The notes under the pieces are model-generated. The model worked only from the letters and a program-made list of their open reading frames with translations. It ran no database searches and was not told the DNA's origin. Below are positions 31,894-43,699 of a DNA stretch of 64,000 nt, piece by piece. Position numbers and translations under genes: made by a program. This DNA comes from Ypsolopha sequella (taxonomy: Eukaryota > Arthropoda > Insecta > Lepidoptera > Ypsolophidae): the NCBI GenBank assembly GCA_934047225.1, contig OW203988.1, positions 8,156,229 to 8,220,228 on the forward strand, given 5' to 3'. Numbering within the stretch: position 1 is the first letter of the stretch; each line of letters opens with the position of its first letter.

Positions 31894-33060
31894 ATATACT
31901 TACCTAAACATTTCTCAAATTGACTAAACGTACATCTGCACCTACCCTTATTTTCTCTCCACCATGATGACGAGATGTCAAAAAAAAGTTCATTTACTTA
32001 TTTATAAACGGGTCCTTATCTAAAACGCAGGATTGAAGGTCATATCGAGTCTTTGAGCTTTATCAATACGACTGAGCTGGCTGACTGTCTGTAAGACGCT
32101 TGGTGGCTATCGAGCTTTTCAAGCAAGTAAATAAGCTTTTGATGTTGTGAAACTAAGGAAACATAAACCAGCTTTTGATCAGTTTGATTTCATGACCAAG
32201 CGACAACTAATTGCAAAAGCTCATAGGTACTATCTAAGAAACTGCCGCAGACCCACTTTTCGCTTTTAGCACCATTGCAATACAGGCGAAAAATGGGCCA
32301 GCAGGTTTTTCTTCGATAGTACATGTAATTTTCTGTGTCAATGTGCTCATTGAAATACTAGGTACTAGTAGGTACTTATATAAACATTTAAGAGGCGCGG
32401 CGCCACAAGCGGAAACCTCCATACAAACGCTATCACAAAATTGCGAGATGTATATGGAATGTTAATTATAATATTAGGTCTTTACATATGAAATTGGCGT
32501 TTTCTATAGAGAATTTGAAACTCAATTTTCAGTACTAACATTTTTGCATTTTTTTCAAGAATGACACATTCAAATTATGTAGTTTATTTTGTGTATGAAT
32601 GAGATGAGACAACATTAAGCTAACAGCAACATTAATTTAATTCTTGAAAAGTGTTAACTGTAAAAATTAGTTGCGAATCTTATCATGCAAATGGATGGCA
32701 TTTAGGACGAACTGTTTTTTAGATTTAATTTTATAATCAAACTAAAAGTAAAAACAAAATTTAATACGTAAATGTAAAACCTTGAGATCGACTTTCAAAC
32801 AAAAACAAATTATTGAAATAGCTATTGAATTACAGGAATTATGAACTCATGAATCTGTAAGAAAATTTCAGCAATTTCATAGGTAAAGACCTATTATTTT
32901 AGGCTGAGTTCATTGACATTATCTAGATCTATGTTTGAGTGGATCTAAAAATCGTGAAAGTTTATAGTTAATATATTAACAACAAACCCCTAAAATATGT
33001 AAATTTAACATTTTTTCATAGTAAATGCTAGTGATTGTTGGCACTTGGTGGGATTTATAA
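31894..33060. other. Non-coding DNA
   Basis: A short hairpin (CCCACTTTTCGC / GCGAAAAATGGG) lies at about 32250-32300. AAGAGGCGCGGCGCCAC at 32390 has a mirrored relative near 58255 (GGAGGTTTTGCGCG). No gene was seen. Confidence 0.45.
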
Positions 33061-33528
33061 AACATTGTTTAAAAAAACACTTGTACTTATCCACATATAC
33101 AGTAAACTTTATTATGCCCGACCGGTTTCACTGTAATGCATTTTCTAGGGACTTTTACAAATCCTAACTAACAAAGATAATAATTTATACTACAGCCATG
33201 TCTAAAAATGACGTGCAATAAATAAATAATCATTTAAATAATTAATATTAATTTAAATTAATAATTAAATAAAATAATTTATCAATAAATAATTTATCAA
33301 TAAATAATTAATCATTTAAATAATTAATATTAATTTAAATTAATAATTAAATTAAATAATTAATCATTTATTGCACGACATTTTTAGACATGGCTGTAGT
33401 ATAAAATTATTATCTTTGTTAGTTAGGATTTGTAAAAGTCCCTAGAAAATGCATTACAGTGAAACCGGTCGGGCATAATAAAGTTTACTGTATATGTAGA
33501 TAATTACAAGTGTTTTTTTAAACAATGT
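33061..33528. repeat. 468-bp near-perfect palindrome
   Basis: ACATTGTTTAAAAAAACACT on the left is mirrored on the right, and pairing continues through GCCCGACCGGTTTCACTGTA, CTAGGGACTTTTACAAATCC and GACGTGCAATAAAT. The core is almost pure A/T (TAATTAATATTAATTTAAAT repeated). It contains GAAACCGGTC on both strands, as in the palindrome at 50783, but no CTGATGA. Confidence 0.85.
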
Positions 33529-33547
33529 AAATGTTTTTTTTTACCAA

Positions 33548-33830
33548 ATGTGTAGCCGGATGTGCTTTTATTGTTTTAGATAAAAACATAAAATGAATAT
33601 GAGTCAAACATCGAAAATGTTATCTAGATTAATAAGAAACAAAAATATGTTTGAAAACGTCCACAATCTTGCCAAAATCATGTTTCTCCTGAAACAAGTT
33701 TTCAGTTTTCACAATCGGCACGATTGTATTGCCTTCACAAGTTTCATGGAGCGTGCATATTATAGCGAAATGAAACAAAACAGCATGACCTTTGCCCGAA
33801 CCCACAGCTGAGTTGGTCGCGTCGCGATAT
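33548..33830 (+). repeat. Family G twin repeat, copy 1
   Basis: Starts TGTGTAGCCGGATGTGCTTT, continues GAGTCAAACATCGAAAATGT and ends GAGTTGGTCGCGTC. The reverse copy is at 57841-58125. The 72-codon frame here is not preserved there. Confidence 0.78.
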
Positions 33831-34659
33831 CTGCTCGCCGAGTTCTAAAAAGAAAAGGCCGGGCGCAACACCCGTGTGTTATATTTCACGAACCATTTCG
33901 AGCTACTTTCAACCCCGCATAAGTAATTTCCTATTAGACCTACGAAGTTGAAATTCTGCGTGCATGTTAACGTCCTCGAAAGTACCTAAAATCCAAAATT
34001 TCATGAATGAAACTTTAATAGAGCTTGAGATTTTCACATCCAAAAATAGCTACCTTTATCACGGACTCATATAAAACCTAAATCACTTCAAGCAAACTTA
34101 GAAATTCAACATTAGGCACAAAGGTAGATCATTGAGCGTGCACAAAGGAAAGATTCAGAAATTTACTTTAGAAATTTAATTTATCATTAAAGTTATTATA
34201 ACTATATATATAATATATAAATTAGACGCTTGGATGATCAGTGGCGTGTATAGAACTTTTTTCCGGAAAAGTAATCAGACGGGCAAGTTTGACAATAAAA
34301 AAACTTGGATTTAAGGAGTTTAATAGATTATACGTGCCAAGTTAAGTTGGTCTTAATATAATGTCTGACCGCCATCAATCGGATCCACTACTGAACGGAT
34401 CAGATTGAAACTTTGCACAAATGTTTCATTGGACCTAATTTTTAACCGACTTCAAAAAAGGAGGCGGTCCTCAATTCGATTGTATTTTTTTTTTTTTTTT
34501 TTTTTAAATAAGAAATAGTGAATAGAAAAACCTTATTAATATAATTAGATTAAGGTATACATACCTACTACTAAACTGATTGGGCTGAAACTTTCCATAA
34601 TTGTTTTAGGTAGGTATCTAACCTAATTATTAATAATAAGAAATGGTAAAAAAAAAACG
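33831..34659. other. Repeat fragments
   Basis: 34250-34310 is one half of an M4 element (AGTGGCGTGTATAGAAC). 34440-34502 is the common lepidopteran repeat end AACCGACTTCAAAAAAGGAG followed by a long T-run. CAAGTTAAGTTGGTC at 34338 recurs near 40596 and 60960. Confidence 0.55.
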
Positions 34660-34795
34660 TCACAACATGAATCTCCGACGGGGTGTCAGAGGCGTTCCGA
34701 GTGTGAAGTGTGAAATGAAAGTCACATTCCACACTTGGTACACCCGCGTTTCACCGACGATTATTACGTCCCAACGTGATGGTGAGCTCTATCGC
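34660..34795 (-). repeat. SINE-L body, reversed
   Basis: CGTCACAACATGAATCTCCG, CACACTTGGTACACCCGCGT and ATTATTACGTCCCAACGTGA are the reversed SINE-L 3' body. Confidence 0.75.
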
Positions 34796-34845
34796 TGTTT
34801 TTACAAAAATCAATGATATCCCACCAAAAACATAAATGTGAAAAA

Positions 34846-35258
34846 GGGGCCGAGTTCGGTACAAAGGCAGAGCAGGATTTTCGGCATCGCTAAAAAAATA
34901 ATTGAGATCATATTGGGCGCCAAGTTCTAACTGCGGCAATATACAACCTTTTTTACTTGTTTAAAAAGAAAGTATGTTAGGGTCCTTTCTATTTAAAAAG
35001 GTAGCATTTGACAAGTTTTCATAGTCAATTATTTGCATGTATGATGTAACCGTTTAAACTATAGCTGTGAAAATTTGCCCAGTTCCACATATTCAATAGA
35101 AAGGATCCTAACAAACTTCATTGTAAAACAAGTAAAAAACGTATATTGCCGCAGTTATGACTTAATGAACTTGGCACCCAATTTGATCTCAATTCTTTTT
35201 TTAGCAAAGCCGACAATCTTGGCACTGCCTTTGTACCGAACTCGCCCCTCGAGAAAAT
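34846..35258. repeat. Foldback element, GGCCGAGTTCGG ends
   Basis: The arms run GGCCGAGTTCGGTACAAAGG, TTGAGATCATATTGGGCGCC, GCGGCAATATACAAC and TAGGGTCCTTTCTA, and are mirrored from 35095 to 35258. The two open frames over it are shadows of the arms. Confidence 0.78.
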
Positions 35259-36559
35259 CGAGATATCCTTGAAAAACCATAAAAACCGTAAAAAAATCTC
35301 CAAAACTAATGGACCGAAAAATATGAAAAAAATCATGGTGTTTACGTAAAGATTACAGGAAAAATAAAGCGGTTGAGAAATTCATGAAAAAAATGACAAA
35401 ATTAAATTTATCATCCACAATACGGAACCCTAGGTACGCGAGTCTGACTCGCACTTGTTCGGTTTTTTTTCTGAAAGTATAATAGTCTATTCTGAGATAA
35501 TAGTAGACGGCTCATTGACACAGGACCGTTCAAATAAATTAAATAGGATTCCATGATTATAGTGAAGTTGAGGCACTAATGCAGGTCACTAAATAAATAA
35601 AATAAATTTTACAAATCCCCCCCCCCCCCCCCCCCACACACACACCCTAACACACCCTGACACAAATAACAACTTATTCTTCCAATCATACAAACATTGG
35701 CAGCCGCTCCCTAGATTATTATAATACTGATCCCAAGACATTATTCGTAGGGCTAGAGAGCGACTTTCAAAACCACAATCTCACACACACTACTCCCCTT
35801 ATCCAATTTCCACGCACTAACACATTCACTTAGCTTACAAAATAATATATTATTAAGTTAGAATTACTATTTACCTTCTTCGTCGTTTACTTTGTAAAAT
35901 TGTAATAAGTAACTAGGTAGTACATATATTATAATGATACAAATGGAGGTGCGGGGCATCCTGGCACAGGTATTGTTTAAATACTTAATAGGATGTTCCA
36001 GCAACTAATATTTCTATTTTTAAGCTTTTTTTCGCAATAAATACATTTTTCATTTTTTTTTCATTTCATGATTTCGAATTTTTTTTTACTTGTTACCAAC
36101 GGGAATTTTTTGACTATACTCGGTCCAGTTGCATTAGTTACTAAACAGCTCATAAATCTTCAAGAGCACTTTGGCTTCCCTTCGCTTCAGCCTTTATTGT
36201 ACCTATATAATGCAATATTCGAAGTAATTTCAATTATATAATCAAATATAATTAATATAATCAAATTAGTAAGCAATTGTCTCTTACAGATCATACAAAG
36301 TTAAAAAAGAAACTGTTAGAAAAGCTTCATTCTTGGCTTTTATTACATTCATATGATGACATTGAAAGTCTATTATGTGTTATATCATAGCTTTATACTA
36401 TTCATATAAGTATCCATCATTTTACATTGTTTTAATTTATTGCACATGCATACAGCTTTGTTTACTTATTTTTTTATAATATATAAATTTTAATATTTAT
36501 TTATATAAGTATTATTTTTTTATTATTATATATTTTTATTTATAGTATTATTATTATTT
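35259..36559. other. Non-coding DNA with family C end and C-run
   Basis: TACGGAACCCTAGGTACGCG and GAGTCTGACTCGCACTTG (35413-35455) are a family C end. A run of 19 C followed by CA repeats lies at 35617-35644. The rest is AT-rich. Confidence 0.55.
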
Positions 36560-36921
36560 ATGTAAGTATCTTTACTTAAGTTTGTTAAAATACTTTTGAT
36601 TACAATTTTTTTTTTCTTGTGTATTTGTTTGTATAAATGTAACTAAAATAAATTGAACATTTTGTATTGTATATACATTTAGCTTCAAGCACTGGGCGCC
36701 TTGTGGCGAAAATAACAAAAGGCATCCCATGCAACGGAGAACTCTAGTCTGGGAGCCGACATAATTCATATCTATATTGTGTTTACTGTTAGTTTTTACA
36801 AAGATGTGTTTATATAAACTGACGCTCTTTTCTGTATTGTACTAACCTTAAGTTAATTTTTTTTCCTCTTTGTAATACTAACCACTTAAATGAAAATAAA
36901 TTGAATTGAATTGAATTGAAT
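36560..36921 (+). repeat. LINE 3' end with (GAATT)n tail
   Basis: The conserved-looking GGGCGCCTTGTGGCGAAAAT and AGTCTGGGAGCCGACATAA precede an AT-rich UTR ending AAATAAATTGAATTGAATTG. No ORF remnant was recognised. Confidence 0.6.
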
Positions 36922-37175
36922 TTAAGAAAATTTCGGTGTCTCGCTGAATACATTTAACTCGAACAAAGATTAAAGGATAACAGAAGACTCAGATCCAGTA
37001 GATTAAATTACTGGAAATGAAGTTGACCTTTTACATATTGCTTGTCATTTTTACGTTTTACAAAGTACAATAAAATTAGAAAACCCATCCATAGCAACTA
37101 CCACTTTTATCATTTTATATTTGCGTAGGTTTGACTCTAAAAATGTCAAGCTTGATGTTCAATTCAAAGTTTACA

Positions 37176-37560
37176 TATACCCGTGTAATGATGACCTGCT
37201 CAGAAAATGAAACCACGTATAGGGGATGTTATGAGGGTTCTTTGTACTAAATTTCATTTCGACATTCCTATTAATACATCTACAAATTAATAATTAATTT
37301 AGTTTCGCTCACAAGTGCAACGTACTAACCACGTTTTTTTAACAGGCTTAAAAAATGCGTTGTTGCCGCTTCGTGCAGGTTACTGACATGTAGTAATACT
37401 GGAAGGGAAGGTGCACACTTGGAACACGATTTATTTTGTTCGAGAAAACAAATTTCTCTAAACAGAAATATTTTCTCGAAATTGTTTTTTTTATGGCTTT
37501 GTAGAGGTATTCCCTACATGTGGTTTCATTTTCTGAGCAGGTCATCATTACACCCGTATA
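37176..37560. mobile_element. Hairpin element, about 385 bp
   Basis: GTAATGATGACCTGCTCAGA and AAATGAAACCACGTATAGGG at the left are mirrored at 37509-37556. TATAC ends lie on both sides. The minus-strand 66-codon frame is an arm shadow. Confidence 0.78.
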
Positions 37561-38094
37561 AGGGAATTAATCGAAAATAAATATTACAGAAGACGAGAAA
37601 AACGAGAAACAAGGCAATTAAAATAATGATCTCTTAGATGTTTGTTTTCAAATTTTAGCAGATTCAAACTGTTGAAAATTAAACTATTGTAACTTTTTTT
37701 ATTAGGTTATAATATTTAAGGTTATTAAGTAAGAATAGGAGTGAAAACAAACAATACCTATAGATATTTTTCATCAGATGAGCATCTTTTGAATTTGAAT
37801 CTCTGGATGCCTTTCAAGACTGCAAAGACTTGGTTTATAATTTAAATTTAAATTTGAAATAAATGCTTAGGCAGAAAAAAATTAAAAGTGTCAACTTTAG
37901 GGGATTTTCACAATTAGGGGAAAACCAAAATCAGAGGGGCAACACTGATTATACCTGTGTAGATAGGTATCTCTGATAAAGATGTTCTTTATTGGTTCTA
38001 ATTTAGTTAATACTTCTTTCTGTTAATCCTTTTATAGATTTTGAAATTTTTCACAAAGTCAGGGGTTGCAAGTTCACCCCCTTGCACCCTCCTC
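37561..38094. other. AT-rich non-coding DNA
   Basis: Nothing recognised. Confidence 0.45.
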
Positions 38095-38160
38095 CCCATG
38101 TTTCACTGAAACACCTCTCACACCCCCTCGGAGATTCATGTCGTGACGACGTATTTTTGT
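38095..38160 (+). repeat. SINE-L tail fragment
   Basis: ACACCCCCTCGGAGATTCAT and GTCGTGACGACG are the SINE-L terminus. Confidence 0.7.
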
Positions 38161-38172
38161 TATTACTCAGTA

Positions 38173-38331
38173 CAGGGGATCTAAAAAGGCCATTTTGCAT
38201 GAATCAATTATGATTCTGTTCTAATGCCGCCTCTTTTGCACGCGTGAAAAAAATCTGACTCTATCAAATCATTTTTGATTACTTTCAAATCATTTTATGA
38301 TTCACCCAAGTCGGCCTTTTTAGATCCCCTG
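38173..38331. mobile_element. M1 MITE, copy 3, reversed, TA flanks
   Basis: CAGGGGATCTAAAAAGGCC to GGCCTTTTTAGATCCCCTG, flanked by TA on each side (38171-38172, 38332-38333). It gives the best-defined ends of the M1 family. Confidence 0.88.
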
Positions 38332-38429
38332 TATACAGCCACAATGTGGTATCGCGGTAGCTTCCTATTTCGCTACATTTCGTTTTGCAACATCAGCTGT
38401 CAAAGATACACTGCACAGCAAAATACCTT

Positions 38430-38950
38430 ATTTTTAGGGTTCCGTATCCGAACGAGTACCAAGCCTCCGCTGTCTGGCTGTCCGTCCGTCCGTCTGTCTG
38501 TCTGTCCGTCTGTCACAGGGGCTAGCCAGTTAAAATTTTCACACAAGGGCTTCTATTTCATAAAAATAAAAATATATTGAAACTTATACCAAAAAGATCT
38601 GGAAAAAGTATCGTTTTTTTAACGGTATCATACTCCCCCCCCTCTCTTATCTCTGAAACGAGACTATCGAAGAGAATCAAAAAAATTATGTTAATTACTA
38701 ATTACGTAAAGATTACAATAAAATTTAGCGCTTAAGATATTATTAGGGTTCCGCGCTCAGAGGGTGTCAAATTGTTAGCCAGGCCAGGCGCTACATTTTA
38801 ACGGCTTCTTTTTGTTGCGTTGATGTTGCTATGGCATGGTATCTATATTATTGTTATTTATCATAATATGTTTAGAGTTCCGTGCTCATATTGTGTGACG
38901 GTACGCGACCCTATTTGCGCGAGTCCGACTCGCCCTTGCCCAAATTATTT
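38430..38950 (-). repeat. Dispersed family C, reversed, with GTCC/GTCT microsatellite
   Basis: AGGGTTCCGTATCCGAACGA, a (CTGTCCGTC)n stretch at 38470-38515, then GCGCGAGTCCGACTCGCCCT near 38918. This is the opposite orientation to 12480-13160. Confidence 0.7.
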
Positions 38951-39959
38951 TTCCAAACGAGACACATGAATTCGCAAAACCTTGCTTTGGAAAATTGAAG
39001 TTATCGTTCGTTTTCTGTACCCAATAGCCTAGGGGCCATAGCAATTTAAAAAACTACAGCTTACTCCTATTTCATTTTGTGGGTTTCAAAGGATAGAAAT
39101 AGACGATAGATACGAAACATTTTCAATGTTACAAGGTGATATGATATCGCAACCCACACAAACCTGAAACGTGTGTGGGATGTTCTACGTGGGACAAAAG
39201 TTGTAGAAAGTCCTCCGGTAGAGGCCAAATTACTTTTTAGAAATGAAGTTTTCAAAATGGCGGCAAACAAACGTTCAAGAAGTAAAGGTCCGATGATCTG
39301 ATTTTTTTTCTTTTCGTCACTGCATTGATCGTCGTCACTTGGTGCGAAATTATAACGAACATTACAATAACAAAAACTCTTTTACTTTTCCACAAATTGT
39401 ATTGTTTTTAATCCGCCCACTCAGATTAATTTTAATTACATTTTTTAAATTATTAATTAACTTTGAATGGTGGTCAGGAATGAAACCCACGATTACTTCA
39501 AATTGGCGGATTTATTTGATATGGTAACCCTCTTAAGTAACATATAAGTATGGTAAGTAGGTAGTTACAACTTAATATTAATTATGTATTCCTCTTTATT
39601 GCAAGCTTTTATTTAACTTCACCTGAGTGTTTGTACTCGTATGTTTGTATGTCTTGCAACTGAATTTTTGACTAGATCCCCTAACTGATTGAGCAAAATA
39701 TTTTGAATACACTATTCGGTTTTAGTGACTATGCATCTGCTGTTAATTTTTAGTCCATTGCTTAAATAAAGCTTGTTTTTAAAAAGGCTTTTTATTAAAT
39801 AATTATTACATGCGGCTTTAACATCACTTGTGATTGTTGTTGACTATATGCCAACCGTTTTATCGATACAATTTCAGCATTATCAAGGCGAGTGTCGTTC
39901 TTATGATGACGACGCGGCGTCCACCGTCGTTGTGAAACGGACACTGGCAATTCCCATAG
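38951..39959. other. Non-coding DNA
   Basis: No gene or repeat partner was recognised. The open frames at 39067 (-), 39339 and 39830 lack motifs. Confidence 0.4.
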
Positions 39960-40375
39960 CTTTTTTTTTTTCAGGTATTATACCACATTTTAGGAAACAG
40001 TTTTCATTATTTTGAAATATAAATTACCCATTATTTTTTAAAGAATTGTCGCTTATGACGTCACTTGAGAATTTTAGACATTATACCGATTGTGATGTGT
40101 GATTGCTTATAAAAAAGTGGTCTGTTTCTGTCTGTCTACTCATCTGACATCCATCAGTCGGCAGCAAACTTTTATAAATTCATCTTGATAGCAAAGCAAT
40201 TTTTCAAGTGACGTCACACGAAGGCAAATGGAAGTTGCAGCTTTTTCGTAAAAATATTCCTCATCTTGAGATTTTTCAGACCAAAAGTTCTTAAATACGG
40301 CTTATTAAACCTAAATCTCGAAATGGTTTTCGAATTAACATACCTTAACATAATTTAATCTAAGCGAATTGGCGA
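39960..40375 (+). repeat. Family F twin repeat, copy 2
   Basis: Pairs with 11284-11690, including ATGACGTCACTTGAGAATTT and its mirror, TTATAAAAAAGTGGTCTGTT and the end AACATAATTTAATCTAAGCG. Confidence 0.85.
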
Positions 40376-41952
40376 TTACCAAGTATACAAGTTATAGCAC
40401 ACACATGGGAAAAAATCAGAAAATTACAAATATTTCATTATAATATATATAATCGGGTCTACCGCGATCAATTTTTACCTTTTGCATGTCTCGTGGTCTA
40501 TATTTCTATATAAATATTTAATTATTTAGGGAGTTATCAAAGACCAACTTAATTAGATCCTTAATAGAGGTTACTAGATTGTAAGTGTCAAGTTAAGTTG
40601 GTCCATAATAACAGTCACTGCAAGTGGAATTATTTACCATAGTGACACATAATACATTTAGTTGACTGCGAAATAAACGAGTCAAATTTACCTAAGAGCC
40701 CAGTTTGTGGAATAAACACTGGTTTTGAAAAAACAACTCAATAGACGGACTTAGCCCCCATGTCAGATAAGACCGTCTAATTGCGAATTTTATCTACACA
40801 TAGACATTTTACGCAAAATATATAAACATTGTGTATGAGTATGAATTTCTACTCAATTTTTATAAATAAGGTTCAAAATGCCTAATTTCGCACAAAGAAA
40901 TGTACATATCGCCACAAAAGGCCGCTTTTTCTGTTTTTTGCTACACACAGCCATCTGAGTCAGTTTATTATAGAACTAGAACAATTTTATTATTTCGTAG
41001 ATTGTATTGCGATCTTTGTAGTTCCTTCAGAAACCGTTGTTTTTCTTTACGGTCTTCGCCGAATTGACTTATATGTATTGTTTAGATTCCTTTACTTCAT
41101 CATCTTGCATTAGTTAGTATTTATTCATATGTATGTGTAAATAATAATGTGTAGACAAACAAAACAAGACTGCAGCTATTGTTTACAAAGGAATGTAAAC
41201 TTGACACCATAAACGCATTTCAACATGGCTCGCTCGATAAAAGGAAATGGCAGGAATAACAACGCTGTTAAGGTACGCAAAAATCGGCCTAAAGAACATT
41301 GTAGAGGTACCATAAAAATATATGGGCTTTCCTTTCTAGAAATACCCAGTCGCTATGGTCGAAATTAAACGTTCAAGCAAAAAAATAATGATATTATTAT
41401 GGTTACTGGAGCCTCGGTGTGTTTAATACAGGAGAATTTCGAAAAAAAAAAATCTCCCGTTCTGTCTATACTAGCAATTGTATTTGAACTAGTATTCGTA
41501 TGGGAACAAAAACATTTTTTTTCTGTTTTCGAAAAAAGGAATTGAATTGAGAATTGAAAATCATTGAAACTCACTAACCACTAGCCGGGCCTACATTATG
41601 AATTCGGGCGGTTGATTAAATTTTACCTTGGATACTACTGATCATACTGACTGAACATGTTTTCCTACGAAACATACCTGCGCGCGCAAATTAAAAAAGT
41701 CTCCATACTAACTTTAAGAACCTACTGTATGTATGTAAATTGTGTATGTGTGTGTTTTTTTTTTCATAGGTATTTACATTTTTTTTTATTAATCAAAATA
41801 TACGCAAAAAAAAATCATAAGATTATTTTACGAAAATTAAAGTTACACCCTTTCAAAAGGTACTCTGTCTGGAGTGCAATAATATAAATTTTTTGCACCC
41901 TCACACATTGACCTTGAAATAGAGAAAATATTTTTAGACGTAATCCCCTGCA
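40376..41952. other. Non-coding DNA with a LINE-X scrap
   Basis: 41584-41635 (GCCGGGCCTACATTATGAAT, TTCGGGCGGTTGATT) is a short LINE-X 3' fragment. GTGTCAAGTTAAGTTGGTCC near 40590 is a dispersed scrap. No gene was seen. Confidence 0.45.
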
Positions 41953-42118
41953 GCCTAAGCATGAAAACATCTCCGTATAGTTGTGTTTCAAACTACATCA
42001 AAATCGTAAGGAATCTGTGAAACCGCTCCAAGCGGACAGTAGCGGAACTAACAGCTACGTATGGTAATCTAAGTTTAGTTTCAAACGCAGCGATACGGAG
42101 ATGTTTTCATGCTTAGGC
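41953..42118. mobile_element. M2 MITE, copy 2
   Basis: GCCTAAGCATGAAAACATCT to ATGTTTTCATGCTTAGGC, with the centre ACCGCTCCAAGCGGACAGTA. Its orientation is opposite to the next copy. Confidence 0.88.
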
Positions 42119-42200
42119 TACTGAGCTAACATTATGGACTAGTCCGAATAAAAGTCGGGTAAATATTGGAAAGTTATTCGGAGGAGAGTAAGAGGACATA

Positions 42201-42366
42201 GCCTAAGCATGAAAACATCTCCGTATAGTTGCGTTTGAAACTAAACTTAGGTTGCCATACGTAGCTCTTAGTTCCGCTACTGTCCGCTTGGAGCGGTGTC
42301 ACAGATTCCATACGATTTTGGTGTAGTTTGAAACGCAACGATACGGAGATGTTTTCATGCTTAGGC
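42201..42366. mobile_element. M2 MITE, copy 3, TA flanks
   Basis: Same ends as 41953-42118, flanked by TA (42199-42200, 42367-42368). The two copies lie only about 80 bases apart. Confidence 0.9.
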
Positions 42367-42606
42367 TAGCAAATGCTGTGAGTGCGTACATCAGCACAGC
42401 GCTGAATTTCAGCTGTCCCTATTCTCACCATAAATACATACATTATTGTATTCCTTTTGAAGAAAAGAGGATGTGAAAGACAGATGGAATTAACGTGTGT
42501 TCATAACGTGTGCTATAACTGGTGTTAGGTATAGCACGAGGTCCCCTTGTTTCATTTCTGTGCGGACCCAAAAAACAAGACAGACCAAAAAAGCAATATT
42601 TTCGAG

Positions 42607-42866
42607 CAGTGGCGTGCACAGAACTTTTTGCTGGAAAAGCAAGCAATTGGTCAAGAACAACAATAAAAAAATATGAAAAAATTTAAATATCAATTTGAAA
42701 AACAAAATTGTATGACGCCAGGGTAGACAATGTCTAACCCAAGAGTGAAAATTTTCTATACAAACTTTTGTTTTTCAAAGTGATATTTAAATTTTTTCAT
42801 ATTTTTTTTATTGTTATTTTGACCAATTGCTTGCTTTTCCAGCAAAAAGTTCTGTGCACGCCACTG
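42607..42866. mobile_element. M4 hairpin element, copy 1
   Basis: CAGTGGCGTGCACAGAACTT is mirrored by AAGTTCTGTGCACGCCACTG. The whole 260 bp folds around AGGGTAGACAATGTCTAACCC. The overlapping open frames on both strands arise from the arms. Confidence 0.9.
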
Positions 42867-42928
42867 TTTTCGAGACACCTTCACCTATCACAGAGTAAAA
42901 TTGTGATATTACTTAGTGCGTTTGTACC

Positions 42929-43348
42929 GGTGGTGTGCATAGAACTTTTTTCCGGAAAAGCAACCAGAAGTTCAAGTTTGACAATAAAAAAAAAATATGA
43001 ATAAATTTAATAAACACATTGAAAAAAAAAAGTTGATATGAAAATGTTCACTCTAGGGTAGACACTGGTGTCGATTCGGCGCAACACAACTGACAAAACT
43101 AACCTTATTTTGAGCGTCCCGTCTTTGTCTTTTCGATACAGAAAGAAAAGGACAGAACACTTAAATTAAGTTTAGTCCTGTCAATTAAGTCAAGTTGTGT
43201 TGCGCCGAATCAGTGTTAGTGTCTACCCTGGCGTCATAAAAAGTTTTTTTTTTTCAAAGTGTTATTTAAATTTTTTCATATTTTTTTTTATTGTCAAACT
43301 TGACCTTGTGATTGCTTTTCCGGGAAAAAGTTCTATGCACGCCACTGG
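42929..43348. mobile_element. M4 hairpin element, copy 2, interrupted at its centre
   Basis: The ends CGGTGGTGTGCATAGAACTT and AGTTCTATGCACGCCACTGG are inverted, with AGGGTAGACACTG and GTGTCTACCCTGG near the middle. A second hairpin (43073-43211) sits at the dyad. Confidence 0.88.
43073..43211. mobile_element. Nested hairpin element, GATTCGGCGCAACACAACT ends
   Basis: GATTCGGCGCAACACAACTG and its mirror AGTTGTGTTGCGCCGAATC bound about 139 bp. It lies in the loop of the M4 copy. Confidence 0.88.
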
Positions 43349-43699
43349 TTTGTACCGACTCTTTCCTTTATTTTCCACCCTACTTTAAAAAAGATTAAAA
43401 AGCATCTATAAAATTAGAAAAAGCACTTTTTGTCTAATCGTCACGCGATTTCCATGGCGCACCCGCATCGGCATGGCGTGACTGAAATAAAGCAAATTAG
43501 CATTCTGGGTGCGTCTATCAGCTAAAATACATTTTTACTTATCTGGTACAGTCTCCAACAGGTTACACTGTACCGTCGCAGTTTTCACCAGCTAAACACT
43601 TGGTAACTAAACCGAAGTAATTTGGCTATAGGCATAATTAATGTCATCTTAATTACATGTATAAAAAATTATACAAGTATGCAATTAAATAAAAAAAAC

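Noticed and set aside
38462..38520. GTCC/GTCT repeat as a separate minisatellite
   Set aside because: It is the usual internal simple repeat of dispersed family C, also seen as GACAGACAGACGGACA at 13090.
42443..43388. Several membrane-like small open frames rich in Phe and Leu
   Set aside because: They are translations of poly-T/A arms of M4 hairpins and appear in mirror copies on both strands.
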